Numbered from the stretch's first letter, positions 9,570 through 17,662 are shown. The stretch: 32,815 nt of DNA from an archaeon (GCA_002688925.1 NZEC01000011.1:1-32815); one strand, 5' to 3'. Program-made: numbers and translations. Notes: a model not told the origin generated them from the letters alone.

Positions 9570-11369
9570 ATGAAAAAAATAATAATCTTCCTGATATTGC
9601 TGTTACTGATTCCTACAGTTAATGCCCAAAGGGGTAATATGAAGCTGCTTGCAGTTTCTGAAACAAATAACGGCTATAAAGGTGGAGTTGCAGACTTGTT
9701 CCTTGAAATCAAGCCGGGCTCCGGCCGTGTTTTTTTAGAAACTTTTCCTTTGACAAAAGTAGACACTCAAATCTCAACAAGGTTTGCAAAGGAAATAGCA
9801 TGCGATTTTGCAGAAGCTGATTGTGAAAAATTTGATTTCTTTTATACAATAACAGCAGGCTCATCAATCATTGCAGGCCCATCTGCAGGAGCAGCAATCT
9901 CAGTTTTGACATTCTCCTTGATTAAAGGTGTTGATTACGATAAAAACATAGCAATAACCGGTACAATAAATTCTGGCGGCTTAATCGGACCTGTAGGAGG
10001 AATAAAAGCAAAGATAGAAGCTGCAGACAGGATTGGATTAAAAAAAGTTCTCATACCTCTTGGAGAACTAATTGCAGCGGAAACCATAACAGGAAATGAT
10101 GCTGCAAATAAAAGCACAAACCCAAGTATAAACGAAAGTTTTGACCTGGAAGAGATGAGAAAAGAGCTTGACATGGATATCATTGAAGTTTCGACTTTAG
10201 ATGAGGCAATATTTGAATTTACAGGCAAAAGATTCAGGCAAAAAAAAGCGGATTTGACCATAAGCCCAGATTATAAAGATACGATGAAGATGCTTGCAAT
10301 ACAATTATGTTCAAGAAGCACAAAACTAAAAAACAAAATCTCAGATTTTCCGGCTACAGGAAACAGGACAGAACAAATACAAAAAAACGCATTCAATCTG
10401 TCTGAAAAAGGCAAGGACTCGTTTAATGATGGAACTTACTATTCCGCAGCATCCTATTGCTTTGGAGCTAATGTCGAGTTTAATTACCTGGATTTATTAG
10501 CTCAAAATTTGACAGAAAAAGAGATAACAGAAAAAGTTCAAGAGCTAAAAGAAGAAATAAAAAATTTTGACACGGAAATAGGAAACAGGGGAATAAAAAC
10601 TATTACAGACCTGGAATCATACATGGTTGTAAAGGAACGATTGATAGAAGCAAATGATTTCCTGAACCTTGCACTGGAAACTATTACAAATAAAAATACA
10701 AGCCTGCATAACCTAGCATATTCAATCGAAAGAATAAACTCAGCAGAATCTTGGTCTAAATTTTTATCAAATACAGGGAAAAAATTTGACCTCAACAGTG
10801 AGGTAATAAAAAATACATGCAAGACTAAGCTTTCAGAAGTGGAAGAACGACTTCAATATGTCCAGCTTTATTTTCCGCAAAACCTCGCAAATACAAGAAA
10901 AGAGCTTGAATACGCTTACCTAGATTTAGAGGAAAATAACTATGAGCTGTGCCTTTTCAAGGCAAGCAAGGCAAAGGCAAATGTTGATACTATCTTAAGC
11001 GTTTTCGGAGTAAGCACTGATAATATCAACAGCGTAATTGACCAAAAGCTCAATATTGTTGAAAGGAATCTTGTAGAAGAAACTGAAAAAGGCATTTTTC
11101 CTATCCTGGGTTATAGCTACTTTGAGTATGCAAATTCCCTGAAAAACTCAGATCCTTTCTCTGCATTGCTTTATTCCGGTTACGCATTGGAATTAAGCAA
11201 TCTTGACATATACTTTAAGAGCTATAATGGGAATATTAATTTTCCAGAAATTGACAAAAAGCTTTTTGTCGTTTTAATATTCGGAATTATACTTGGAATA
11301 ATAATTGCGAATATTCCAAGGATAAGCAAAAAAACAACTAAAAGAAAACCAAAAAGAATCAATAAATGA
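9570..11369 (+). CDS. Secreted/membrane-anchored Lon-like S16 protease without AAA+ domain
   Basis: Signal peptide; catalytic Ser motif AGPSAGAAISV and GPVGGIKAKIEAA (Lys); C-terminal TM helix LFVVLIFGIILGIIIANIP plus basic tail. Confidence 0.85.
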   Translation: MKKIIIFLILLLLIPTVNAQRGNMKLLAVSETNNGYKGGVADLFLEIKPGSGRVFLETFPLTKVDTQISTRFAKEIACDFAEADCEKFDFFYTITAGSSIIAGPSAGAAISVLTFSLIKGVDYDKNIAITGTINSGGLIGPVGGIKAKIEAADRIGLKKVLIPLGELIAAETITGNDAANKSTNPSINESFDLEEMRKELDMDIIEVSTLDEAIFEFTGKRFRQKKADLTISPDYKDTMKMLAIQLCSRSTKLKNKISDFPATGNRTEQIQKNAFNLSEKGKDSFNDGTYYSAASYCFGANVEFNYLDLLAQNLTEKEITEKVQELKEEIKNFDTEIGNRGIKTITDLESYMVVKERLIEANDFLNLALETITNKNTSLHNLAYSIERINSAESWSKFLSNTGKKFDLNSEVIKNTCKTKLSEVEERLQYVQLYFPQNLANTRKELEYAYLDLEENNYELCLFKASKAKANVDTILSVFGVSTDNINSVIDQKLNIVERNLVEETEKGIFPILGYSYFEYANSLKNSDPFSALLYSGYALELSNLDIYFKSYNGNINFPEIDKKLFVVLIFGIILGIIIANIPRISKKTTKRKPKRINK

Positions 11370-11377
11370 TTATTAAA

Positions 11378-11456
11378 CCCCGGCAAAGCCGAAACCTTGC
11401 CAGGGAAAAAGAGGTGATAGATTATTGTTAATTACTTAACAATAGTCTTATCGTAT
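11378..11456 (-). ncRNA. Candidate two-hairpin small RNA with an anti-Shine-Dalgarno linker
   Basis: Promoter at 11479-11493(-) identical over 15 nt to the 16S promoter; hairpin 11416-11452 (GUAA loop on minus strand); linker ACCUCUUUUU (11406-11415); hairpin 11378-11405 (UUCG loop on minus strand); T-rich tracts downstream on the minus strand (about 11335-11355). Confidence 0.45.
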
Positions 11457-11478
11457 TGTTACTGTATCATAGTACTAC

Positions 11479-11493
11479 TATTTAAATGTTTCG
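11479..11493 (-). promoter_or_regulatory. rRNA-like BRE/TATA promoter (CGAAACATTTAAATA)
   Basis: 15/15 identity with 1313-1327(-); no minus-strand CDS follows. Confidence 0.6.
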
Positions 11494-11537
11494 CATTTTT
11501 TTTGGCCTATAACTGAAAAATAACATAAATAATCAGT

Positions 11538-12533
11538 ATGGAAACAAAAATTAAAAGGTGCAATATCTTAATTTTATTTCTCTTCTTATTTTTAATAAGC
11601 AGCTGCAGCAATATTTTAAATAAAAACAGTGTTAATTCTAAGGATATTTATGAGCCAAATATAAACTTAAATGCTTATTTCTGCCCCAGGGATAATTGTG
11701 CTGCTATAATAAAAAATTTAGTGGATAATGCAGAAAGTTCTGTTCACTGCGCCCTTTACGATCTCGATCTGAAAGAACTAATCACTGCAATTGCAAAAAA
11801 AAGCAAAAAGGCCGATGTAAAAATAGTGATTGACCACAATAACTATGATGAGCAGATTAAAGGGCCGGGAATAAAAGTAGCAAAATCAAAGCAGTACATG
11901 CACAATAAGTTCTGCATAGTCGATAATAAAAAAGTATTAACAGGAAGTTTTAACCCGACAACAAACGGCGCTATTTATAACAACAACAATGTCATAACAA
12001 TAGATTCAGAATATATTGCTGTTAATTATGAAGACGAATTCAATGAATTATGGAACGGCATCTATGTAGCAGGAGATAAGGTAAAATATGAAAAAATAAG
12101 TTCTGATAACCTGGTTATAGAAAATTATTTCTGCCCAGAAGATGGCTGCAAACAGCATACAATAGATGCTTTAAGCGATGCACAAGAAAGCATTTACTTC
12201 ATGACATTCTCCTTTACAGATGAGGACATTGCAGATGCAATCTTATTCAAAAATGTAGATATAAAAGGAATTTTTGAAACAACGCAGGCCGGAAGCAAGT
12301 ACTCCCAATATCAAAGATTAAAAGATTTTGGCCTGGATGTAAAAAAAGACAAAAACAAAAGAAACATGCACCACAAGGCATTCATAATAGACAGGAAAAT
12401 TGTATTAACAGGAAGCTTTAACCCAACAGGAAGCGGAAACTTCAGGAATGATGAAAATATAATAATAATCCACAATAAAGCTATTGCAGATAAATTCTTA
12501 GGGGAATTTAATATTGTCTGGAATCTGGAATAA
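11538..12533 (+). CDS. PLD-family phosphodiesterase/nuclease, predicted lipoprotein
   Basis: Two HKD motifs: HNKFCIVDNKKVLTGSFNPT and HHKAFIIDRKIVLTGSFNPT; N-terminal hydrophobic stretch ending in LISSCS (lipobox-like). Confidence 0.88.
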   Translation: METKIKRCNILILFLFLFLISSCSNILNKNSVNSKDIYEPNINLNAYFCPRDNCAAIIKNLVDNAESSVHCALYDLDLKELITAIAKKSKKADVKIVIDHNNYDEQIKGPGIKVAKSKQYMHNKFCIVDNKKVLTGSFNPTTNGAIYNNNNVITIDSEYIAVNYEDEFNELWNGIYVAGDKVKYEKISSDNLVIENYFCPEDGCKQHTIDALSDAQESIYFMTFSFTDEDIADAILFKNVDIKGIFETTQAGSKYSQYQRLKDFGLDVKKDKNKRNMHHKAFIIDRKIVLTGSFNPTGSGNFRNDENIIIIHNKAIADKFLGEFNIVWNLE

Positions 12534-12564
12534 AAATTCACTTCTTTTTGCTGATAGTCTCAAG
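12481..12564. repeat. 84-bp perfect inverted repeat partner of 16642-16725
   Basis: Base-by-base comparison; similarity continues imperfectly to about 12625. Confidence 0.9.
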
Positions 12565-12625
12565 CTCTTCTGATTTCTCCAGCTCCAAAAATGCGTTTGC
12601 AAGCTGCTTTCCTCCCACAACTTGG
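12538..12625 (-). pseudogene. C-terminal remnant of a second TrkA-N channel-like gene (paralogue of 15901-16668)
   Basis: Minus strand encodes QVVGGKQLANAFLELEKSEELETISKKK*, versus QVVGGKQLANAFLELEKSEDLETISKKK* at the full gene; most nucleotide differences are synonymous. Confidence 0.8.
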
Positions 12626-12701
12626 GCAATATTTTAAATAAAAACAGTGTTAATTCTAAGGATATTTATGAGCCAAATATAAACTTAAATGCTTATTTCT
12701 G
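12626..12701 (+). repeat. 76-bp perfect direct repeat of 11608-11683 (N-terminal part of the PLD gene)
   Basis: GCAATATTTTAAATAAAAACAGTGTTAATTCTAAGGATATTTATGAGCCAAATATAAACTTAAATGCTTATTTCTG present at both places. Confidence 0.95.
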
Positions 12702-12732
12702 ATTAAATAATTATAAAAAAGAAATATATAAA

Positions 12733-14154
12733 CTAATAACGATAATGCTCCGACTTGTAGGGGCCCTCAACCTTTACATTGATATAATCAGCCTGTTCTT
12801 TAGTCAGCTTAGTTAATTTAACTCCCAGCTTATCAAGATGTAATCTTGCAACTTCCTCATCCAATTCTTTTGGCAGGATATAAACACCAATTTCAAGGCT
12901 TTCTGCCCATAATTTAATCTGAGCTAGTGCCTGGTTTGTGAAAGAGTTTGACATAACAAAGCTTGGATGCCCGGTTGCGCATGATAAGTTTATCAAACGT
13001 CCTGCTGCAAGAACATAAATGCTGTGCCCATCTTCAAAAGTATACCTGTCTACAGGGCATTCATTGCCTTTAATCTGCTCTTTTTTAATTCCTGGCAGTT
13101 TATCAAGTTCTGCTACCTGTATTTCATTATCAAAATGGCCTATGTTGCAGACTATTGCCTGGTCTTTCATTTTTTTCATGTGCTCTACTGTTATTATATC
13201 GCGGTTGCCTGTTGCTGTAACATAGATATCAGCGTGAGGCAGGGCATCTTCTACAGTTGTGACTTTATATCCGGTCATGCTTGCCTGCAAGGCGCAGATT
13301 GGATCAATCTCAGAAATCATCACCTTGGCTTTTTCATTGCTCAATGATTCTGCTGAACCTTTTCCAACATCACCATAGCCGCAAATCATTGCTGTCTTTC
13401 CAGATATCAAGACATCCATTGCCCTTTTTATTCCATCGACTAAAGAATGCCTACAGCCATAGATATTGTCAAATTTTGATTTTGTAACTGAATCGTTTAC
13501 ATTAATTGCAGGGAACAAAAGCTTTTTGTTTTTCATCATTTCATAAAGCCTATGCACTCCGGTTGTTGTCTCTTCTGAAACTCCTTTTATTTCCTTTGAT
13601 ACATTTGTCCATACATCTTTCTTTTTTTCATAAAGTTTTTTTAAAACGTTGATTAGTTCTTTAAAATCTTCACCTTCACTGCTGTAATCTTTTTCTAAAA
13701 TTTCCGGATTTTTTTCTATTTCTACTCCTTTGTGAATCATTAAGGTTGCGTCTCCTCCGTCATCCACAATCAAATTAGGGCCTTTCCAGTCTCCAAAATC
13801 AAGGGCTTTTTCTGTACACTCCCAATATTCTTTTAGTTTTTCTCCTTTCCACGCAAAAACAGGAATTCCTGCTTTTGCAATTGCTGCTGCAGCATGATCC
13901 TGAGTTGAGAAAATATTGCAGGAAGCCCATCTTACTTCTGCTCCCAATGCTGTTAAAGTTTCTATTAAAACTGCTGTCTGGACTGTCATGTGCAAGCTGC
14001 CCATAATCCTTGCTCCTTTTAATGGACTTTTGCTGGCATACTTTTCCCTTGTTGCCATCAATCCGGGCATCTCTTTTTCCGCTATCTCAATTTCTTTTCT
14101 TCCAAATTCTGCCAATTTTATATCTTTAATCCAGTAATTTTCTGTTTTTTCCAT
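12733..14154 (-). CDS. ahcY: Adenosylhomocysteinase (S-adenosylhomocysteine hydrolase), long bacterial-type form
   Basis: [53 protein letters not shown]-terminal [10 protein letters not shown]; start at ATG 14154 preceded by GGTGAT. Confidence 0.96.
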   Translation of the reverse strand: MEKTENYWIKDIKLAEFGRKEIEIAEKEMPGLMATREKYASKSPLKGARIMGSLHMTVQTAVLIETLTALGAEVRWASCNIFSTQDHAAAAIAKAGIPVFAWKGEKLKEYWECTEKALDFGDWKGPNLIVDDGGDATLMIHKGVEIEKNPEILEKDYSSEGEDFKELINVLKKLYEKKKDVWTNVSKEIKGVSEETTTGVHRLYEMMKNKKLLFPAINVNDSVTKSKFDNIYGCRHSLVDGIKRAMDVLISGKTAMICGYGDVGKGSAESLSNEKAKVMISEIDPICALQASMTGYKVTTVEDALPHADIYVTATGNRDIITVEHMKKMKDQAIVCNIGHFDNEIQVAELDKLPGIKKEQIKGNECPVDRYTFEDGHSIYVLAAGRLINLSCATGHPSFVMSNSFTNQALAQIKLWAESLEIGVYILPKELDEEVARLHLDKLGVKLTKLTKEQADYINVKVEGPYKSEHYRY

Positions 14155-14244
14155 TAGAATCACCTATTTAGTTTTATTTTTTTGAATTACTTAAGTCAAG
14201 GTAATGAGTTCAAATTTATATAGATTTCCAATTAAAACCTAAAT

Positions 14245-14306
14245 TTTGTCCGTAAAAATTAATAAAAGCTGGACAAATAACGAAATATTTATATATAACT
14301 TGGACA
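14245..14306. promoter_or_regulatory. Candidate Lrp-type operator array: TTTGTCC (14245-14251), GGACAAA (14271-14277), GGACA (14302-14306)
   Basis: Perfect TTTGTCC/GGACAAA inverted repeat plus a third half-site in the ahcY/Lrp divergent intergenic. Confidence 0.5.
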
Positions 14307-14316
14307 TTATAATTGT

Positions 14317-14751
14317 ATGGAGTTTAGATTAGATAAAAAAGACCTGCGAATTGTTTCAGTCCTGAAAGAGGACGCAAGGCTTCCTATAAGGGATATTGCA
14401 AAAAAAACCGGGATTAGGCCAAGCACAGTGCATCAAAGAATTAAAGCGTTAAGGAAACAAGGGGTCATTGAAAAGTTTACTCTGAAATTAGACAATAAAG
14501 CCATTGGGGAGAATTTTATTGTTATTATGTGGATCAAGACAAAGCCTGCTACAATTCTTGGAGATAATATAATCAACAATAAGCATGTCAGAGAGGTATT
14601 TGGAATTACAGGAGAATATGACCTGATGCTCAAATTAAAATTCAAAAATGTTGAGGAGTTTAATGATTATATCATAAAGTTCAGGAAAGACAGGCAGATT
14701 CAGTCTACATTAACTATGATTGTTACTGCCAATATCAAGGAAGAGGTTTGA
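14317..14751 (+). CDS. Lrp/AsnC-family transcriptional regulator
   Basis: LDKKDLRIVSVLKEDARLPIRDIAKKTGIRPSTVHQRIKALRKQGVIEKF plus a RAM-like C-terminus (VFGITGEYDLMLKLKFKNVEEFNDYI). Confidence 0.92.
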   Translation: MEFRLDKKDLRIVSVLKEDARLPIRDIAKKTGIRPSTVHQRIKALRKQGVIEKFTLKLDNKAIGENFIVIMWIKTKPATILGDNIINNKHVREVFGITGEYDLMLKLKFKNVEEFNDYIIKFRKDRQIQSTLTMIVTANIKEEV

Positions 14752-14826
14752 TGACACAATTAAAAAATGTTCAATAATAAAATAAAAATTAATTAAATTA
14801 GGAATAAAAATTAGATAAAAAAAATA

Positions 14827-15726
14827 CTAGAAATCCCTCAATTCCTTAAACTCATTGTATCTTTTTTCTATGTCTTTGATATTGATTTTCTTTAGGTTTT
14901 CTATTGAAAATCCTTCTGCGTTTAATGATGCGACAACGCTGCCGTAGATTACGGCTTTTCTCATGTTTTCTTCACTAACATCATTAGTTTTTGTCAGGAA
15001 TCCTGTAAATGCGCCTCCAAAGCAGTCGCCGCAGCCGGTTGGGTCTTTTATGTTTTCTAATGGGTAGCCTGGAGCATTGAAGTGTTTGCTGTCTGTAAAC
15101 AATAATGCGCCATGCTCGCCTTTTTTTATAATGACTGCTTTTGAGACCAGTTTTAATGCTATTCTTGCTGCTTTAACAAGATTAGGAGTGCCGAATAGCT
15201 GCCTTGCTTCTCCGTCATTTAAAATAAGGATGTGGGCTTTTTTTATTGTTTCCAATAATTGCTCTTTTTTTATGTCAATCCAGAAATTCATTGTGTCCAT
15301 TACAATAAGTTCCGGGTTGTTTAATGTGTTGATTACTTTAAGCTGCTGTTCAGGATCAATGTTTGCAAGGAAAACGTATTTTGCATCTTTATAGCTTTCC
15401 GGAACTGCAACAGAATAGGATTCAAGTGAATTAAGCTCTGTCTTCAGTGTTTTGGCTTCATTCATGTCAAACTCATAAAAGCCCTGCCACTTGAATGTTT
15501 TTTCTCCGGTGGTTATTCCATCAATATTTATTTGCCTGCTTTTCAGGAATTCAATATGCTCATTGGGAAAATCCTTTCCTATTATTGACATTATTCCTGG
15601 TTTTGAAAAGAATGATGCTGCAATTGATGCATAACAGGCGCTTCCACCCAATGCATTTTCGACTTTGCCAAAAGGCGTCTCTATGAAATCTAGGGCAACT
15701 GTTCCGATTATAATTGGTTCCGGCAT
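14827..15726 (-). CDS. PfkB-family carbohydrate/nucleoside kinase
   Basis: ALGGSACYASIAA and DPTGCGDCFGGAFTGFL. Confidence 0.92.
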   Translation of the reverse strand: MPEPIIIGTVALDFIETPFGKVENALGGSACYASIAASFFSKPGIMSIIGKDFPNEHIEFLKSRQINIDGITTGEKTFKWQGFYEFDMNEAKTLKTELNSLESYSVAVPESYKDAKYVFLANIDPEQQLKVINTLNNPELIVMDTMNFWIDIKKEQLLETIKKAHILILNDGEARQLFGTPNLVKAARIALKLVSKAVIIKKGEHGALLFTDSKHFNAPGYPLENIKDPTGCGDCFGGAFTGFLTKTNDVSEENMRKAVIYGSVVASLNAEGFSIENLKKINIKDIEKRYNEFKELRDF

Positions 15727-15780
15727 AATATTTTGGAAAAAATGATTGTTTAAAAAGTTTTAGTTTATGATTTTGGAACA

Positions 15781-15803
15781 TTGGCAAATTACGCATAAGC
15801 ACT
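15781..15803 (+). repeat. Intergenic repeat copy 1 (TTGGCAAATTACGCATAAGCACT)
   Basis: Near-identical in inverse orientation to 18836-18858. Confidence 0.5.
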
Positions 15804-15900
15804 AACTTTGGCAATAATCTCAGATTCAACAAAACCTTAGTAATAAACAAAAAACTTTAATAATAACTATATAATAAATCATTTAAAAAAGAGGTAGTTA

Positions 15901-16668
15901 ATGGCAGATGCTAATATAAAGAATCTTGTATTCGGGATGCTTCTTCTTGTAATCCTTATCTTTGGAGGGGCATACTTGTTCAGCTTCATAGAGGGAGTAA
16001 ACTTATTTGATTCATTATATTCTATTTTTTTGGTTGTGACAACTGTAGAAAGCCCTGAAAATCCCCTCACATTTAATGGAAGAGTCCTGATAATGGTGGT
16101 ATTGGCTTTTGGCATGGGGCTGATGTTTTATATTGCAATATCTATAGCAAGCGCCGTTATAGAGGGAAACACAACATTATTATTAGGCGGAATTAAAGGA
16201 GGTCTGGTCAGAATGAAAAAAGAAAAAAATCATACTATTGTATGCGGTTATGGAAAATTGGGGAAATATGTTTGCAGCATATTAAAGGAGAAAAAGCAAA
16301 AGTATATTGTTATAGATAAAGACAGTGATAAATGCACAAACTTGGTTTCTAGCGGAGAATCTGTTTTGCAAGGTGATGCTTTAGATCCTCGTGTCTTAAA
16401 AAAGGCAGGAGTAGAAAAGGCCAGAGGCCTTATAGGGACTTTAGGAGAAGATTCTGAAAATATATATCTTATAATGACAGCAACTGATCTTAATCCAAAC
16501 CTTGATTTAGCAGCAAAGGCAGAGGAGGAGCATGCAGTTGAAAGGCTGCATAAAGTAGGGGCAAAAATAGTTGTATTGCCGCAGGTTGTTGGTGGGAAAC
16601 AGCTTGCAAATGCATTCCTGGAGCTGGAGAAATCAGAAGATCTTGAGACTATCAGCAAAAAGAAGTGA
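15901..16668 (+). CDS. Two-TM ion-channel-like protein with RCK/TrkA-N domain
   Basis: TM1 - LYSIFLVVTTVESPENPLTFNGRVL - TM2 - IVCGYGKLGKYVCSIL Rossmann domain; upstream SD AAAAAAGAGGTAG. Confidence 0.85.
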   Translation: MADANIKNLVFGMLLLVILIFGGAYLFSFIEGVNLFDSLYSIFLVVTTVESPENPLTFNGRVLIMVVLAFGMGLMFYIAISIASAVIEGNTTLLLGGIKGGLVRMKKEKNHTIVCGYGKLGKYVCSILKEKKQKYIVIDKDSDKCTNLVSSGESVLQGDALDPRVLKKAGVEKARGLIGTLGEDSENIYLIMTATDLNPNLDLAAKAEEEHAVERLHKVGAKIVVLPQVVGGKQLANAFLELEKSEDLETISKKK

Positions 16669-16725
16669 ATTTTTATTCCAGATTCCAGACAATATTAAAT
16701 TCCCCTAAGAATTTATCTGCAATAG
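16642..16725. repeat. 84-bp perfect inverted repeat partner of 12481-12564
   Basis: Base-by-base comparison. Confidence 0.9.
16673..16725 (-). pseudogene. 3'-end remnant of a PLD-family gene
   Basis: Identical to the reverse complement of the last 53 nt of CDS 11538-12533. Confidence 0.85.
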
Positions 16726-16836
16726 GCATACTTCGGGTTTATCATCGCATCATACAGGATTTCAAAAATAAGCGAGGAATTCGGCTTTAAGGAAGACGGA
16801 AAAGCGATACAAAAGCTTGTTAAAAAGAGGAAATAG
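16726..16836 (+). pseudogene. 36-aa C-terminal fragment of an unidentified protein, truncated at the rearrangement breakpoint
   Basis: Reads AYFGFIIASYRISKISEEFGFKEDGKAIQKLVKKRK*, open from exactly the base where the inverted repeat ends. Confidence 0.5.
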
Positions 16837-16842
16837 CCTAAT

Positions 16843-17262
16843 ATGGGAAAAAGAAAAAAAGAGGCCCAGCTAAGTGTAGAATACATGGTGATCATAGGAT
16901 TTGTTACAGTAATAACCATACCCCTGGTAGTGATCTATCATTCTTTCACCCAGCAATCCAGCGAGGAAATAAACTCTGCGCAGATACTTCAGATCGCGAA
17001 GAAGGTAGTTGACGCATCAGAATCAGTATATTATCTTGGCGAGCCTTCCCAGACAACACTAGCAGTAAATATACCCGGTAATATTATCTTGGCAAACCTA
17101 TCCGGCAATGAAGTCGTCTTTAAGATGAAGACAAGGTCTGGAAGAGCAGATATAGTCCAAAGCTCTTCTGTAAACATAACAGGATCTTTGCCGATAAATG
17201 AAGGCGCTTACACAGTAACAATTAAGGCCATATCTAACCATGTTGAAGTTTCTTACAAGTAA
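16843..17262 (+). CDS. Class III signal-peptide pilin-like protein
   Basis: KKKEAQLSVEYMVIIGFVTVITIPLVVIY (QxSxEY motif). Confidence 0.8.
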   Translation: MGKRKKEAQLSVEYMVIIGFVTVITIPLVVIYHSFTQQSSEEINSAQILQIAKKVVDASESVYYLGEPSQTTLAVNIPGNIILANLSGNEVVFKMKTRSGRADIVQSSSVNITGSLPINEGAYTVTIKAISNHVEVSYK

Positions 17263-17263
17263 A

Positions 17264-17659
17264 ATGAACTATATTAAATCCCAGTCATCTACGGAATTTC
17301 TTATCCTAACAGGCTTGGGTTTTCTGATCGTGATGGTGTTTATAGCGCTCTCAGCCAATGAAGTAAAAGAATTTAGGGACCAAAAAGAATTTTTTTTGTT
17401 AAAAGACCTTGCATTAAAACTGCAGAAAGAAGCAAGCATAGCGGCATCTGTCGAAGACGGCTATGAAAGAACATTTACCCTCCCGGACAAGCTTGAAAAT
17501 ACAGTAGACTATTCAATAATAACACAGAACAGCATCATAACAGTAAACTCATCAAAAACAGTTTTTTCTGTTAGAATACCGGACATCACAGGAAACTTCA
17601 CAAAAGGCAGCAATAAGATAGAAAGAAAAGCCGGTAAAATATACATAAACAGGCAATAG
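17264..17659 (+). CDS. Class III signal-peptide pilin-like protein (ORF track start 17240; ATG 17264 preferred)
   Basis: MNYIKSQSSTEFLILTGLGFLIVMVFIAL. Confidence 0.75.
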   Translation: MNYIKSQSSTEFLILTGLGFLIVMVFIALSANEVKEFRDQKEFFLLKDLALKLQKEASIAASVEDGYERTFTLPDKLENTVDYSIITQNSIITVNSSKTVFSVRIPDITGNFTKGSNKIERKAGKIYINRQ

Positions 17660-17662
17660 AAG

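Noticed and set aside
12311-12541. Minus-strand 76-aa ORF at the PLD 3' end
   Set aside because: Antisense shadow; the region is explained by the PLD C-terminus and the duplicated channel tail.
12481-16836. Transposon/IS element as the cause of the inverted repeat
   Set aside because: No transposase and no target-site duplication seen; the repeat spans ordinary gene 3' ends, so recombination/template switching fits better.
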